From Bacillota bacterium (GTDB lineage: Bacteria; Bacillota; Desulfotomaculia; Desulfotomaculales; JAJYZD01): a DNA stretch of 31,075 bases. Shown piece after piece: positions 7,114-15,753 of the stretch (the first letter of the stretch is position 1; each line of letters starts with the position of its first letter). Below the pieces are notes generated by a model. It was not told the DNA's origin. It searched no databases and saw only the letters and a list, made by a program, of their open reading frames with translations. The stretch is from assembly GCA_021800315.1 (NCBI GenBank), contig JAJYZD010000008.1, positions 1-31,075 on the forward strand. The letters run 5' to 3'. The position numbers and the translations under genes are program-made.

Positions 7114-7212
7114 GGCATGTCTCATTTTTGCCCGAAAATTCGTTGACAGATCTGCGGGTCTGAGACGGCAGCCTCACCCAGCAGGCCGGTCAACATATTT
7201 CTGAGACATGCC
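7114..7212. repeat. 99-bp inverted-repeat element (MITE-like)
   Basis: Perfect 11-base terminal inverted repeats, GGCATGTCTCA (7114-7124) and TGAGACATGCC (7202-7212), bound a 99-bp segment. It contains a second, nested inverted pair, GTTGAC (7142-7147) and GTCAAC (7189-7194). There is no open frame inside. The form resembles a miniature inverted-repeat transposable element or joined ends of an insertion sequence. No clear target duplication is visible. It lies between convergent genes and could also act as a large transcript hairpin. Confidence 0.45.
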
Positions 7213-7249
7213 CTTTCCGGATCGGGGAAACCGACCCGGCAAATCGATC

Positions 7250-7498
7250 TTATTTCTCATCGTTCAGGGCCGCCAGGATCCGGTCGGTGTTAAAGCCCTT
7301 TATCACCCGGCCGTTGACCACGCTCAGGGGAAAGGACCTGTCCTTGCTGATCTCGTCGACTTCCCGCAGGGCCCGGTCCCGCTCCTTCCCTTGCAGGAGG
7401 TCTATGTCCACAAAGGAATACTCGATGCCTTCCTTGTCCAGGAAGCTTTTCAACCGCTTGCACCAGGGACAGGTGGAAAGGGTGTAGAGCTTGACCAA
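7250..7498 (-). CDS. Glutaredoxin-like thiol oxidoreductase
   Basis: The 82-residue single-domain protein has the thioredoxin-fold start VKLYTLSTCPWCKRLKSFL with the redox motif CPWC (residues 9-12), then a FPLSVVNG strand containing the cis-Pro typical of glutaredoxins and NrdH-like proteins, and a final helix NTDRILAAL. The size is normal for the family. The start is TTG 7498, chosen because GGAGGG lies 8 bases upstream. It would reduce disulfides or mixed disulfides in the cytoplasm; the physiological partner is unknown. It lies downstream of the PBP gene on the same strand with about 127 bases between, so cotranscription is possible but not evident. Confidence 0.85.
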   Translation of the reverse strand: MVKLYTLSTCPWCKRLKSFLDKEGIEYSFVDIDLLQGKERDRALREVDEISKDRSFPLSVVNGRVIKGFNTDRILAALNDEK

Positions 7499-7625
7499 CT
7501 TGCGATCCCTCCTTCACGCCAACTCCTTGGAGGGAATATTCGCCCCAAGTTCCTCCACTTCCTCTTAGCCCGCCCGGAAAAGACTGGCAAGACCCGGTGG
7601 AGCGGCGGGAATGAACGGCACAAGG

Positions 7626-9728
7626 TCAGTGCAGCCATGGATGATAGGGGGTAAACCACGCCTGGACAGTCGATTTCGGGTCGGCCAGGCTCCCGGGCGC
7701 GGGATTTTGTCTGCCGGCCAGCCCGCTGCCGGCCGGATCCAGGGTCAGACCCAGCCGGCCCAGGATCAGGGCCGCCGTTTTGATGGGCAAGCCGGTCAGG
7801 TTGGGGACCACTACCCGGGATCCCGGACTGGGAGCGGTCAGAACCAGGCGGACTGCTCCGCCGGGATTGAGGCGGGAAGAGGGGGGCGGTTCCTGGCTTT
7901 GTACTACATTGCCGGATCCGGTTAGGACATTCTTCAATCCGAGGTATTGCAACTCCGATTGGGCCCAACCGGTAGGGAAGCCGCGCAGGTCGGGGACGGT
8001 CACCACCCCGGCAACCCGGGTTCGGGACTGTGCCGGAAGGCTGGTTGCTACCGGCGGTATATGGAGGTAGGCCATGATACGGCCGGTCAACCGCCGGAAG
8101 GCGGGTGCCGCGACTTCGTCTCCATAGTATTTGCCACCCCGCGGATGGTCGACCACCACCAAAATAGCTACCCGCGGGTCGGGGTAAGGGGCGAAACCGA
8201 GGAAAGACGCGACATACGCCCCTTTCCGGTAGCCGCCGGGACCTGGAATCTGGGCGGTGCCGGTCTTGCCGGCCACCCGGTAGCCGGGAACGGCGGCCGG
8301 TTGGCCGGTACCGAGGGTCACAACCTTGCGCAGCATCTTCATGACCTGGATGGCGGTGGATTGGGAGACGACCTGGCGCGACGGCGCGGGGGAAAAGGTT
8401 TTTACCACGCTGTTTCCGGGACCGGTTATTGCCCGTACAAGGTGGGGTACGGGCAAGAAACCGCCGTTGGCTATAGCCGAGGCGGCGGTGATCATTTGCA
8501 ACGGGGTTACGGCGATGCCCTGCCCGAAGCCCATGGTGGCCAGGTCCAGGGGTGTCACCCGGCCGACCGGAAGCAGGATACCGGCGGCCTCGCCGGGCAG
8601 GTCGATGCCGGTAGGTTGCCCGAAGCCGAAGCCCCGGACGTATTTATTGAAGTTTTGCGCGCCCAGCTTAAGGGCCAGGGCGCTGAAAACCGGGTTGTAG
8701 GAATCTTCCATCGCCCAGGTAAGACTCCGGTTGCGGTCCTTGGCGAAGTTCCAATCCCAGATGCGTATGCCGTCGACGGTTATGTATCCGGGGAAAGAGT
8801 AGCGGGTGGCCGGGGACGCGACGCCGTCTTCTATCGCGGCGGCGGCGGTGACAATCTTGAAGACGGAGCCGGGTTCGATGTCGTTCAGGACGGCTGGGTC
8901 GCTGCCCCAGACTTTTTCCGGGTAGCCTGACCAGAGAGCCGGGTTGAAGGTGGGGGATCCGGCCAGGGCGAGGAGTCCTCCGGTAGCCGGGTTCATCACG
9001 ATGATGGTGGACCAGTCGGGATGAAACCGCTTCTGCAGGCGACTCAGTTCCCGCTCGGCATAGTATTGGATATTCTCGTCCATGGTCAGTACCAGGTTTT
9101 CCCCCGGGCGCGGCGCAATATAATCCTGTCTGGTGCTGGGAATGAGCCGTCCCGAGCCATCGACCGCGATGGTCTCGGAACCCGGGCGGCCGGCGAGAAC
9201 CGTGTTGTACTCGTCCTCCAATCCCGCCAGACCCCGGTCACCCTGGCCGGTAAAGCCCAGGACCTGGGCGGCCAGACTGCCCTGGGGGTACGATAGTTCT
9301 TGTTTCGTCCGGAAATAAATGCCTTTCAGGTGTAGTCGCTCCAGTTTAAGGGCCGAAGTGTAAGAAAGGTGATAAGCTAAAACAGAGTAATATTTATACT
9401 TGCTATTGTTGAGAAGGCCTAGGATCTTGGCTGGTGTTTGGTCTATATATTGAGCAAGTTGGCTTGCAGTTGACCGTTTGTTTGTTATCTGGTTTGGATA
9501 AGCATACACGGTCATATAAGGTTTATTGAACACCAGTATGCGATGGTTACGATCATATATGAAACCCCTGGGCGCAGGTAATTCTTTGGTTATGGTTCTG
9601 ATTTTGTGGGCCCGGGCGCTGAGGTTGTTGCCGGAAAGCAGTTGAATAACGAAAAGCCGGGAAACTAAGACCGCCAGAATAAGGGCTGTGGCTGGAAAGA
9701 GGAATTTTGCGCGGTTAAATGCAACCAT
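7626..9728 (-). CDS. Class B penicillin-binding protein with two PASTA domains (FtsI/SpoVD type)
   Basis: The 700-residue protein has a short cytoplasmic start, one membrane anchor (about 8-30), a dimerisation/linker region containing PAPRGFIYDRN, and a transpeptidase domain with all three motifs: SVFK (S288-K291), SYN (343-345) and KTGT (488-491). Two PASTA repeats (about 575-631 and 638-692) end the protein. It cross-links peptidoglycan outside the membrane; PASTA-bearing class B PBPs include FtsI homologues of Firmicutes and sporulation-specific SpoVD. No dcw-cluster genes (mraW, ftsL, mur) adjoin it, so it is probably an additional paralogue. ATG 9728 is preferred, with AGGGG upstream; an upstream ATG at 9791 adds an unlikely leader. 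The first roughly 140 codons are markedly AT-richer than the rest. Confidence 0.88.
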   Translation of the reverse strand: MVAFNRAKFLFPATALILAVLVSRLFVIQLLSGNNLSARAHKIRTITKELPAPRGFIYDRNHRILVFNKPYMTVYAYPNQITNKRSTASQLAQYIDQTPAKILGLLNNSKYKYYSVLAYHLSYTSALKLERLHLKGIYFRTKQELSYPQGSLAAQVLGFTGQGDRGLAGLEDEYNTVLAGRPGSETIAVDGSGRLIPSTRQDYIAPRPGENLVLTMDENIQYYAERELSRLQKRFHPDWSTIIVMNPATGGLLALAGSPTFNPALWSGYPEKVWGSDPAVLNDIEPGSVFKIVTAAAAIEDGVASPATRYSFPGYITVDGIRIWDWNFAKDRNRSLTWAMEDSYNPVFSALALKLGAQNFNKYVRGFGFGQPTGIDLPGEAAGILLPVGRVTPLDLATMGFGQGIAVTPLQMITAASAIANGGFLPVPHLVRAITGPGNSVVKTFSPAPSRQVVSQSTAIQVMKMLRKVVTLGTGQPAAVPGYRVAGKTGTAQIPGPGGYRKGAYVASFLGFAPYPDPRVAILVVVDHPRGGKYYGDEVAAPAFRRLTGRIMAYLHIPPVATSLPAQSRTRVAGVVTVPDLRGFPTGWAQSELQYLGLKNVLTGSGNVVQSQEPPPSSRLNPGGAVRLVLTAPSPGSRVVVPNLTGLPIKTAALILGRLGLTLDPAGSGLAGRQNPAPGSLADPKSTVQAWFTPYHPWLH

Positions 9729-9984
9729 CAGATGATGTACCCCTGCCTCGCGACAAAATATTGACAAATATAGTAAATAATGTAGAAACATTCTGCCCGG
9801 AGTGTTCCAAGTGTTCCAAATAAATATAGGGTATTATTGTGAAAAGTTCATGAAAAGCCATGCCGGACGAGCGTTGAAAAATTTATATTTGTATACCTAT
9901 TCTATCCGAAAATGGCAGGGTGACAGTGGTTCCATAATATGGCAGGTAATTTTAATAAATTTTCAGGAAAGTACCTCGCTAACG

Positions 9985-9993
9985 TGATATAAT
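9985..9993 (+). promoter_or_regulatory. Extended -10 promoter of the UPF0182 gene
   Basis: TGATATAAT (9985-9993) is an extended -10 element lying 36 bases before the start codon. No good -35 box is present, which is usual with extended -10 promoters. The 300-base divergent intergenic region (9729-10029) is very AT-rich and otherwise shows only poly-A/T tracts. Confidence 0.5.
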
Positions 9994-10029
9994 ATGATAA
10001 TTGCGTAAAGTGATAGAGGGGATATGCCG

Positions 10030-12777
10030 GTGACAAGAAGAACCGTTCTGCTGGCTATTGTAATAGTACTGTTATTGTTTGCCCGGTACGGGATAGGGAT
10101 ATGGGCAAACTCAATTTGGTTCGCATCTGTCGGACATTTACCACTATTTTGGATACCTCTTAAACTTGGATGGGAATATGGCTTCTTTGGCGGCTTAATA
10201 TTCGCCATAGTGGGCTTTCTTAGCTTTATCTTACTACACTGGAATTTAAGGAGGTCCATGGCCCAGATAAAGAACCTGGATGGCAACGCAGATGGGAGAT
10301 ATGTGCCGAGTAGCTCAGCCTTCAGGGCCATAGGCTACATGGTCATGACGGGACTTTTTGTGATTGGGGGCACGATTATAGGCTCTCAATGGTTTCAATT
10401 TACCGAGGCATTCAATACAGTTAATTCCCAGTATATTGATCCAATATTCCACTTAAACGCCAGTTTCTATCTATTCAGGCTACCGGCATACCTGGATATA
10501 ACATCAGATATTTTAACCGTGGCTATACTGCTGGGCATCGCTACAGTCATTGTCTATGGCTTGTTTTTTTTCAGGTATCTGATTGACTATGCCAGGGTCC
10601 GGAAGGTATTCGGTTACGCCATTGGTCACGTCGGATTGTTTGTAGCCATCATCCTTTTCGCCTGGTCGGCCGATGACTGGCTGGCCCGTTATGCGACTTT
10701 AACGAATAACAACGGTCTTTTCGAAGGTGCGGGATACACCAGCGTGCATGTGCTGATTCCCCTTTACGCACTGAAGGCGGGCCTGGCGGCCCTGCTCGGC
10801 CTTTTGGTGCTGGGTGTTTCCCTGTCCCGCCTGGCGAGGGGTACCTCGACCGGCCGGGGGGTTTCCCTGCGTTCCGATCTCCTGCCCCTGGGCGGAGCCC
10901 TGGTCCTGTTCATGGCCGTTGCGATTGGGGGAAGCATCTATGCGGGGGTTTACGAACGCCTTGTGGTATCGCCCAACCAGGCTGTCATGCAGGTACCTTA
11001 CATTGCCGACAATATAGCGGCCACCAACCTGGCCTACAATACGGCCGGAGTCGCGGTCCGCAAATATCCCGCCAAAGGCCGGCTCACCACGGCCGATCTT
11101 TCCCACGATGCCGGTACCATTCAGAACCTCCGCATCATGGACAACAAGCCCCTGGGTCAGGCTTACTCCCAACTGCAGGGGTTGCGTCCCTATTACAGCT
11201 TTTCCACGATCACCCTGGACCGGTATCCCATCGGGGGAAAGGAGACCGAGGTACTTCTGGCGCCGCGCGAGATGGACCAGAACAATCTGCCCGGCACGGC
11301 CAAGACGTGGGTAAACCTCCACGAACGGTATACGCACGGCTACGGGATCGTGGTAAGCCCGGTCAACGCGGCCAGCACTCATGGTGAGCCGGATTTCATA
11401 GACAAGAACATACCGATGAAAGGCCCGCTCAAAGTGACGCGGCCTGGAATTTATTACGGCCTGGATACCAACACCTGGGTACTGACGGACACCGCCGGCG
11501 GCGAGTTCAACTACCCGGACGGCAGCCGAAACGCGATTAACTACTATAAATCGACGGGGATTCCCCTGGACAATGCCGTCAATAAGCTGGTCTTTTCCCT
11601 GGATATGGGGACAACGCGGTTTTACCTGGACAAGGAGATAACCCCTGCTACGCAACTTCTCCTGCACAGACAGATTCAGACGCGGGTCGAGCAAATGATG
11701 CCCTACCTGCATTATGACCATAATCCCTATTTGGTGGTTGCTAACGGTAAGCTGTACTGGATAATAGATGCCTATACCACAAGTTCAGGGTTCCCTTATT
11801 CGGAGAGCACCAACGGCGCAGCCAGTTCCTTTAATTATATCCGTAATTCGGTAAAAGTCGTTGTCAACGCATACACCGGTAATACCACTTTCTATCAAAT
11901 GCCCCAGGCGGATCCCATAATAGAGGTATTTGACCGCATTTTCCCCGGGACGTTCAAACCCTACACGGACATGCCCGCTGCCATTCGAAGTGAGATCCTG
12001 TACCCGGAGGACCTTCTCAATTATCAGGCGCACATTTTACAGCTTTACCACATGCATGATGCGGTTACCTTCTATAACCGCGAAGGCGCCTGGAGCCAGG
12101 CTTCCGAGCAGTATTCCGGCAACCTTACCAGGAGCGAGGTATACTATGCGATAGTCAGATTGCCGGGAACCAAGAGTTCGGAATTCGTGCTTATGACCTC
12201 ATTCACGCCCTACCACAGACAGAACATGATCTCCTGGCTGGCGGCGCGGATGGGTACTCATTACGGCCAGTTGGTTCTGGAAGAATTTCCGAAAGGCTAC
12301 CAGGTCTACGGGCCGATGCAGGTGGAGTCGTTAATCAACCAGAACCCGGGTATTTCCCAGGCCTTCACGCTCTGGGACCAGCACGGTTCGCAGGTGATTC
12401 AGGGCAACCTCCTGGCTATTCCGGTGCATGGTTCGATCCTGTATGTGGAACCGGTCTTCCTGACCGCTTCCAACGGGCAGGGCATACCCGAGTTGAAAAG
12501 AGTGATCGCCGGGGTAGGTGATACGGTGGTCATGGCCCACACGGTGAACGGAGCCTTGCGTGACCTGACCGGAGCGGCCCCCGCGCTCACCACGGTAAGC
12601 CAGTCGGTAGCCGCGGGCAACTCCCTGCAGTATCTTATCGGGCAGGTCTGGCATGAATACGAGGCCGCGCGGACGGCCATGGAAAATGGTGACTGGGCGG
12701 CGTACGGACAGCATATCGGTAATCTGGGGCCTTACCTCGAACAATTGCACAAACTGCACAGCGGTTCCCCGAAATAG
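10030..12777 (+). CDS. UPF0182 family membrane protein
   Basis: The 915-residue protein has seven transmembrane segments in the first third (approximately residues 8-25, 50-73, 100-122, 163-185, 200-220, 246-268 and 281-304), followed by a large extracytoplasmic domain of about 600 residues. The architecture and wording (YTSVHVLIPLY, YLDKEITPATQ, a final helical tail) match UPF0182, a family of unknown function in actinobacteria, cyanobacteria and some Firmicutes. GTG 10030 is favoured because AGAGGGG ends eight bases before it; ATG 10024 is only two bases from that site. It is transcribed alone from 9985-9993 and converges on asnB. The first roughly 500 bases are AT-rich compared with the rest of the gene. 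Confidence 0.85.
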   Translation: MTRRTVLLAIVIVLLLFARYGIGIWANSIWFASVGHLPLFWIPLKLGWEYGFFGGLIFAIVGFLSFILLHWNLRRSMAQIKNLDGNADGRYVPSSSAFRAIGYMVMTGLFVIGGTIIGSQWFQFTEAFNTVNSQYIDPIFHLNASFYLFRLPAYLDITSDILTVAILLGIATVIVYGLFFFRYLIDYARVRKVFGYAIGHVGLFVAIILFAWSADDWLARYATLTNNNGLFEGAGYTSVHVLIPLYALKAGLAALLGLLVLGVSLSRLARGTSTGRGVSLRSDLLPLGGALVLFMAVAIGGSIYAGVYERLVVSPNQAVMQVPYIADNIAATNLAYNTAGVAVRKYPAKGRLTTADLSHDAGTIQNLRIMDNKPLGQAYSQLQGLRPYYSFSTITLDRYPIGGKETEVLLAPREMDQNNLPGTAKTWVNLHERYTHGYGIVVSPVNAASTHGEPDFIDKNIPMKGPLKVTRPGIYYGLDTNTWVLTDTAGGEFNYPDGSRNAINYYKSTGIPLDNAVNKLVFSLDMGTTRFYLDKEITPATQLLLHRQIQTRVEQMMPYLHYDHNPYLVVANGKLYWIIDAYTTSSGFPYSESTNGAASSFNYIRNSVKVVVNAYTGNTTFYQMPQADPIIEVFDRIFPGTFKPYTDMPAAIRSEILYPEDLLNYQAHILQLYHMHDAVTFYNREGAWSQASEQYSGNLTRSEVYYAIVRLPGTKSSEFVLMTSFTPYHRQNMISWLAARMGTHYGQLVLEEFPKGYQVYGPMQVESLINQNPGISQAFTLWDQHGSQVIQGNLLAIPVHGSILYVEPVFLTASNGQGIPELKRVIAGVGDTVVMAHTVNGALRDLTGAAPALTTVSQSVAAGNSLQYLIGQVWHEYEAARTAMENGDWAAYGQHIGNLGPYLEQLHKLHSGSPK

Positions 12778-12812
12778 GTGGAAATGGTGTAGGCTTGAGC
12801 AACCGGCGATCT

Positions 12813-12829
12813 GGCGCGGGCCCCGCGCC
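12813..12829. terminator. GC hairpin between convergent genes
   Basis: GGCGCGG / CCGCGCC with a GCC loop forms a perfect 7-bp stem in the 77-base gap between the UPF0182 and asnB stop codons. There is no T run on either side, so termination is only suggested by position. Confidence 0.3.
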
Positions 12830-12854
12830 GCGCCCCTGGTCATCACGCCGGAAG

Positions 12855-14699
12855 TCAAGCGAGCCGGATCCGGTAGCGCCGCAGCCAGAAATCGAGTTGG
12901 ACGTAGTAAGAGAACAGCTGGGGCAGACCCATCAGTTGGGAAAACCAGGGCTGGCCCGCAAACGGGGTGTCTTCCGCGGTAAGCGCCCGGGCCTGACCCG
13001 GATCCAGGAGCCCGGCCAGGGGTGAGGCGGGGTCGTCCAGGAGTTGCAGGAACCAGGAGCGGCATGCCTTCAGATAGGTGGGGTTGTGGGTCGACGGGTA
13101 GGGGCTTTTGCGCCTGCTTACAATTTCCACGGGCAGGACGCCTTCCAGGGCCAGGCGCAGGATGCCCTTGGGCATGCCGCCGCATTTCTTCATCGACCAG
13201 GGAATGTTCCAGACGTACTCCACCAGGCGGTGGTCGCAGAAGGGAACGCGTACCTCCAGGCCGACGGCCATGCTCATGCGGTCCTTGCGGTCCAGGAGGG
13301 TGGCCAGAAAGCGGGTGATGTTAAGGTAGAGGAGATCGCGCATCCGCGCCTCAAAGGCGTCTTCCCCCGCGAGGCGGGGCACCTCGGCCAGGGCGTCCCG
13401 GTAGCGGTCGGCCAGGTATTCCTCCGCCCGGATGTGCTCCACCAGGTCCCTGGATAGCAGTCCCAGGCGCTCCTTGACCCTCCTGATCCAGGGGAACCCC
13501 TTGGCCGCCAGTTCCTGGGGCAGGTGGAACCAGGGGTAACCGCCGAAGATCTCGTCGGCGGCTTCGCCGGATACGGCCACGGTGGCCTTTTCTTTGATCT
13601 CCCTGCAGAACAGCAGGAGGGAGGTATCCACGTCGCCCATGCCGGGATGGTCCCGGGCGATCAGGGAGGAGGGCAGGCCTTCCACCAGTTCGGGGGTGTC
13701 CAGGACCACTTTTTGGTGCGTGGTGGCGAAGAGACGGGAGACCTTGTCGACCCATGGGTCGTCACGGTTGGTCTGGAAGTCGTCGGCCTTGAAATAGAGT
13801 TCGTTGCCGGCGAAATCGACCGAATAGGTGGAAAGGGCCCCCAGGCCGGCCTTTTGGCGGGCGGCCGCGGCGAAGGCGGTTACGGCGCCGGAATCCAGGC
13901 CGCCGGACAGGAGGACGCAAACCGGGACGTCCGACACCAGTTGGCGCTCGACGGTGTCCTCCAGCAACTCGCGGACGCGGGCGGCGGTGGCCGCCGCGTC
14001 GTCGGGATGCTCGTGGCTCTCCAGGCACCAGTACCGGCGTACGCGCGGACCCCGGCGGCTGTAAGTGAGGCTGCAACCGGGCCGCAACTCCTTGATGCCG
14101 CGGAAAATACCGTGGCCGGGTGTACGGGATGGCCCCATGACGAAGATCTCGGCCAGGCCGCCGGCGTCCAGGACCGGCTCGACGCGAGCGCTGGCCAGGA
14201 GCCCCTTCAACTCCGAGGCGTAGGCCAGGGACATGCCCCTTTGGACGTAAAACAACGGTTTGACTCCCAGACGGTCGCGGGCCAGGAAGATGCTCTGGTT
14301 GTAATCATCCCAAACGGCAAAGGCGAAGATGCCGTTCAAGTGGTCTACGCAGCCCGATCCCCAGTGGATGTAGGAAACGAGGAGCACCTCGGTGTCGGAG
14401 CGGCTGGAGAACCGGTGGCCGAACGACTCCAGCTCGGACCGCAGTTCGGCCGTGTTGTAGAGTTCACCGTTGTAGTTCAGGACGAACGGGTGCAGGCCCT
14501 CCCGGCGTACCATCGGCTGGGCGCCGCCTTCGGGGTCGATTACGATCAGCCGGCGATGGACAAAAGCCGCGTGATCCGACAGCCAGAAGCCCCCCGCGTC
14601 GGGACCGCGGGGGGCAAGGGCCCCGCCCATGGCTTCCAATTCCGGCTGGGCGCGGTTAAGGTCCGTTTCCCAGTCCACTATGCCCGCAATGCCGCACAT
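12855..14699 (-). CDS. asnB: Asparagine synthetase, glutamine-hydrolysing
   Basis: The 614-residue enzyme transfers the amide of glutamine to aspartate using ATP. The N-terminal class II glutaminase domain starts MCGIAG with Cys2 as nucleophile and includes RGPDAGGFW and NYNGELYN (about 76-82). The synthetase domain has the PP-loop SGGLDSG (265-271) and later GEAADEIFGGYPWF and RVPFCDHRL motifs, in the usual order and length. ATG 14699 follows GGGAGGG by eight bases and is fixed by the need for Cys2. It is transcribed toward the UPF0182 gene and away from the ANTAR-glnA cluster, so it shares the nitrogen theme without sharing the operon. The 390 bases upstream of it hold the ANTAR gene's promoter and leader on the other strand. 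Confidence 0.93.
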   Translation of the reverse strand: MCGIAGIVDWETDLNRAQPELEAMGGALAPRGPDAGGFWLSDHAAFVHRRLIVIDPEGGAQPMVRREGLHPFVLNYNGELYNTAELRSELESFGHRFSSRSDTEVLLVSYIHWGSGCVDHLNGIFAFAVWDDYNQSIFLARDRLGVKPLFYVQRGMSLAYASELKGLLASARVEPVLDAGGLAEIFVMGPSRTPGHGIFRGIKELRPGCSLTYSRRGPRVRRYWCLESHEHPDDAAATAARVRELLEDTVERQLVSDVPVCVLLSGGLDSGAVTAFAAAARQKAGLGALSTYSVDFAGNELYFKADDFQTNRDDPWVDKVSRLFATTHQKVVLDTPELVEGLPSSLIARDHPGMGDVDTSLLLFCREIKEKATVAVSGEAADEIFGGYPWFHLPQELAAKGFPWIRRVKERLGLLSRDLVEHIRAEEYLADRYRDALAEVPRLAGEDAFEARMRDLLYLNITRFLATLLDRKDRMSMAVGLEVRVPFCDHRLVEYVWNIPWSMKKCGGMPKGILRLALEGVLPVEIVSRRKSPYPSTHNPTYLKACRSWFLQLLDDPASPLAGLLDPGQARALTAEDTPFAGQPWFSQLMGLPQLFSYYVQLDFWLRRYRIRLA

Positions 14700-14957
14700 T
14701 GACGTAACCCTCCCGGATAATAATTACGGCCATCCCGGCCGGTTGCTTCGCGCCTTATATACCTATGCCGGCGCGGTTTAATCGGTTCCGGGGGGCGTCG
14801 TTGCCGTCGTTTTGGTCCGAAAGACTGTTGGAGCCAGGCCGGAGCGGTAAACGCACCGCCTTTCACCCGAACCCGCCAAAACGGTGGGAACCTGCCGGTC
14901 GCCCGGCCGCGCACCAAAAATTTTTGCCCGGGTCTGGCCTTTTCGCCGGTTTTTTGC

Positions 14958-14963
14958 TATAAT
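14958..14963 (+). promoter_or_regulatory. -10 element of the ANTAR regulator gene
   Basis: A perfect TATAAT lies 18 bases before the first leader hairpin and 127 bases before the start codon. No convincing -35 box is found at 16-18 bases, which suggests dependence on an activator or a weak promoter. The stretch 14700-14957 shows no gene or other clear element. Confidence 0.5.
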
Positions 14964-14980
14964 ACAAACTGGATATAAAC

Positions 14981-15057
14981 GGGGTACAATGACGTACCTT
15001 GAGTAATGGCAACGGATGCCCGTGGGCGGGATGTTTCCCCCCGGGTATTTCTTTTTT
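14981..15057 (+). promoter_or_regulatory. Putative ANTAR-responsive attenuator upstream of the ANTAR gene
   Basis: Hairpin P1 is GGTAC-[AATGAC]-GTACC (14983-14998), extendable by two G-U pairs; its six-base loop has A at position 1 and G at position 4. Seven to nine bases later, hairpin P2 is GGC-[AACGGAT]-GCC (15008-15020), with a similar A/G-bearing loop of seven bases, or five if the A-T pair forms. A terminator pairs ATGCCCGTGGG (15016-15026) with CCCCCGGGTAT (15038-15048), with one mismatch, and is followed by TTCTTTTTT (15049-15057). The 5' arm of the terminator overlaps P2, so the two are mutually exclusive. This matches the ANTAR antitermination model known for EutV and NasR. Regulation by the adjacent protein is inference. 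Confidence 0.6.
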
Positions 15058-15089
15058 CCGGCGCCGTTCGAAAGGGGAGGCATGGGGCG

Positions 15090-15695
15090 ATGTACAGCTC
15101 CACCGTTGTTTTGGCTTCGCGCGATCCATTGCTTCGCAAGACGATCAAGGGTATCCTCCTGACGACCGACCGCACGGTGGTGGGCGAGGCGGAGGACCAG
15201 GTCACCGCCCTCAAAATGATCCGCATCCGCCAGCCTGATCTGGTAATTGTCGACGAAGACCTGAAAAATTCGTCCGGCCTGGAAGTGGCCACCATCGCCG
15301 GTCAGGACCGGCTGGCCCCGGTGGTGTACGTCACCACCTATCCCGGGCACGCCCCGGCGGACGCACTCAAGGAACTTTGGATATTCGGGCTGGTTCCGAA
15401 GCCCGTGGACGAGGTATACCTCCTGCTTTCGATCGAAATGGCCGAAGCCGGCTTCCACAAGCTGCGGGAGATGGAGAAGGAAATCGCCCAATTGAAGGAA
15501 ACCCTGCAAAGCCGCAAGGCGGTGGAGCGGGCCAAGGGCATTCTCATGGAGACCATGGGCATCTCCGAAGCCGAAGCCTTCAAGCGTATCCAAAAGCAAA
15601 GCATGGACAGGCGCACGTCCATGCGGGTTGTGGCGGACGCCATCATCATGGCCCACGACCTGCAGGCCGGGGCAATGGTCCGGAAAAAGTCCTAG
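15090..15695 (+). CDS. ANTAR-domain response regulator (transcription antiterminator)
   Basis: The 201-residue protein has a receiver domain (about 5-118) with the likely phosphoacceptor in LVIVDEDL (D55), T82/T83 and the conserved K104 in VPKPV. A coiled-coil linker (about 122-145) and an ANTAR RNA-binding domain (about 138-190, AVERAKGILMETMGISEAEA then RRTSMRVVADAII) follow. Phosphorylated ANTAR regulators such as EutV bind twin RNA hairpins and block terminators. ATG 15090 is chosen because AAAGGGGAGG lies 9 bases upstream; longer in-frame starts would run through the leader terminator. It lies directly before glnA, and both genes carry leaders with the expected target structure, which points to nitrogen control. 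No histidine kinase is in the window, so the input signal is unknown. Confidence 0.88.
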   Translation: MYSSTVVLASRDPLLRKTIKGILLTTDRTVVGEAEDQVTALKMIRIRQPDLVIVDEDLKNSSGLEVATIAGQDRLAPVVYVTTYPGHAPADALKELWIFGLVPKPVDEVYLLLSIEMAEAGFHKLREMEKEIAQLKETLQSRKAVERAKGILMETMGISEAEAFKRIQKQSMDRRTSMRVVADAIIMAHDLQAGAMVRKKS

Positions 15696-15703
15696 CGGTC
15701 CGG

Positions 15704-15731
15704 TTGCATTTTGCCCGCCGTCTGATATAAT
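15704..15731 (+). promoter_or_regulatory. Promoter of glnA (first copy)
   Basis: TTGCAT (15704-15709), a 16-base spacer and TATAAT (15726-15731) with a TG extension (15723-15724) form a strong promoter. It starts 8 bases after the ANTAR stop codon, so glnA can be transcribed independently. Transcription would begin near 15738, about 200 bases before the start codon. Confidence 0.75.
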
Positions 15732-15753
15732 ATAGCTTGAATCGCATAGTTTG

